5,878 nucleotides of DNA from HGM11416 sp964532155 (GTDB lineage Bacteria; Bacillota; Clostridia; Christensenellales; Borkfalkiaceae). Below the pieces are notes generated by a model. It made no database searches. It was not told the DNA's origin and saw nothing but the letters and a program-made list of their open reading frames with translations. The stretch's first letter is position 1, and each line of letters begins with the position of its first letter. Location of the stretch: the NCBI GenBank assembly GCA_964532155.1, contig CAZHGN010000061.1, positions 1 to 5,878 on the forward strand, read 5' to 3'. Shown here in pieces: positions 5,788 to 5,878 of this stretch. Position numbers and translations under genes: made by a program.

Positions 5788-5878
5788 GCCACTCATTCTA
5801 TTACAAACCGCGGTATATGCCGATAATCGACCTATACCGCGGTTTTTGTTTCTTTTTATTACTTTTTAAACGCGCAGC
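5788..5878 (+). repeat. Dispersed hairpin element, copy 2 (intact), with terminator-like end
   Basis: AAACCGCGGTATA (5805-5817) pairs perfectly with TATACCGCGGTTT (5833-5845), 13 bp, around a 15-nt loop that carries CCGATAATCGACC. A T-rich run follows, so the element could also end transcription on the plus strand. CTTTTTAAACGCGCAGC (5862-5878) matches 77-93 exactly, and the window stops there. Compared with copy 1, the loop and the 3' block are kept while the stem sequence differs. Confidence 0.65.

Noticed and set aside
12..5878. Flanking hairpins as integron attC sites
   Set aside because: They lack the usual GTTRRRY/RYYYAAC ends, no integrase is present, and the unit has its own promoter and two genes.

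Overview
The window looks like a scaffold from an uncultured Bacillota (Clostridia-type, probably gut-associated) bacterium. The reasons are the moderate GC content, AAGGAG-type ribosome binding sites, a sigma-A-like promoter, BspA-type leucine-rich repeats, a stomatin-like protein of the YdjI type, and intergenic palindromes of a kind I recognise from gut Clostridia. A run of exactly 100 N marks a scaffold gap, so this is probably a draft or metagenome assembly. The taxonomic call is inference.

Layout. Positions 1-327 are non-coding and hold pieces of dispersed repeats (a hairpin element at 12-93, GCCTCC-type palindromes at 125-177, and a CATTACGAG-type repeat at 203-237). A good extended -10 promoter (328-356) starts an RNA at about 363. 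The first 180 nt of that RNA are highly structured: a 17-bp long-range stem, inner hairpins, and a strong intrinsic terminator that ends about 20 nt before the start codon. Gene 1 (563-3643) encodes a zinc ribbon, TPR, TIR domain, helical repeats, charged coiled coil, one membrane segment and BspA-like leucine-rich repeats. Gene 2 (3755-5422) follows on the same strand after 111 bp and encodes a YdjI-like SPFH protein with three N-terminal and two C-terminal zinc ribbons. A clear terminator (5432-5469) closes the unit. Positions 5470-5878 are again non-coding repeat mosaic, and they end in a second copy of the hairpin element seen at the left edge.

How the genes may work together. Gene 1 has the logic of a Toll-like receptor built in bacterial parts: a predicted extracellular LRR region, one membrane span, and a cytoplasmic TIR domain that keeps the W-x3-E motif of NAD-cleaving TIRs. 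Gene 2 is a predicted membrane-surface scaffold of the stomatin/prohibitin superfamily, whose Bacillus relative helps place a PspA-type protein at the membrane. Together they suggest a membrane-linked sensing or stress module, possibly defensive, whose expression may be gated by the structured leader. This functional link is inference from domains and adjacency.

The main caveat is the gap inside the LRR region. The two gap edges share the same 8 bases in the same reading phase, so the true length of gene 1 is uncertain.
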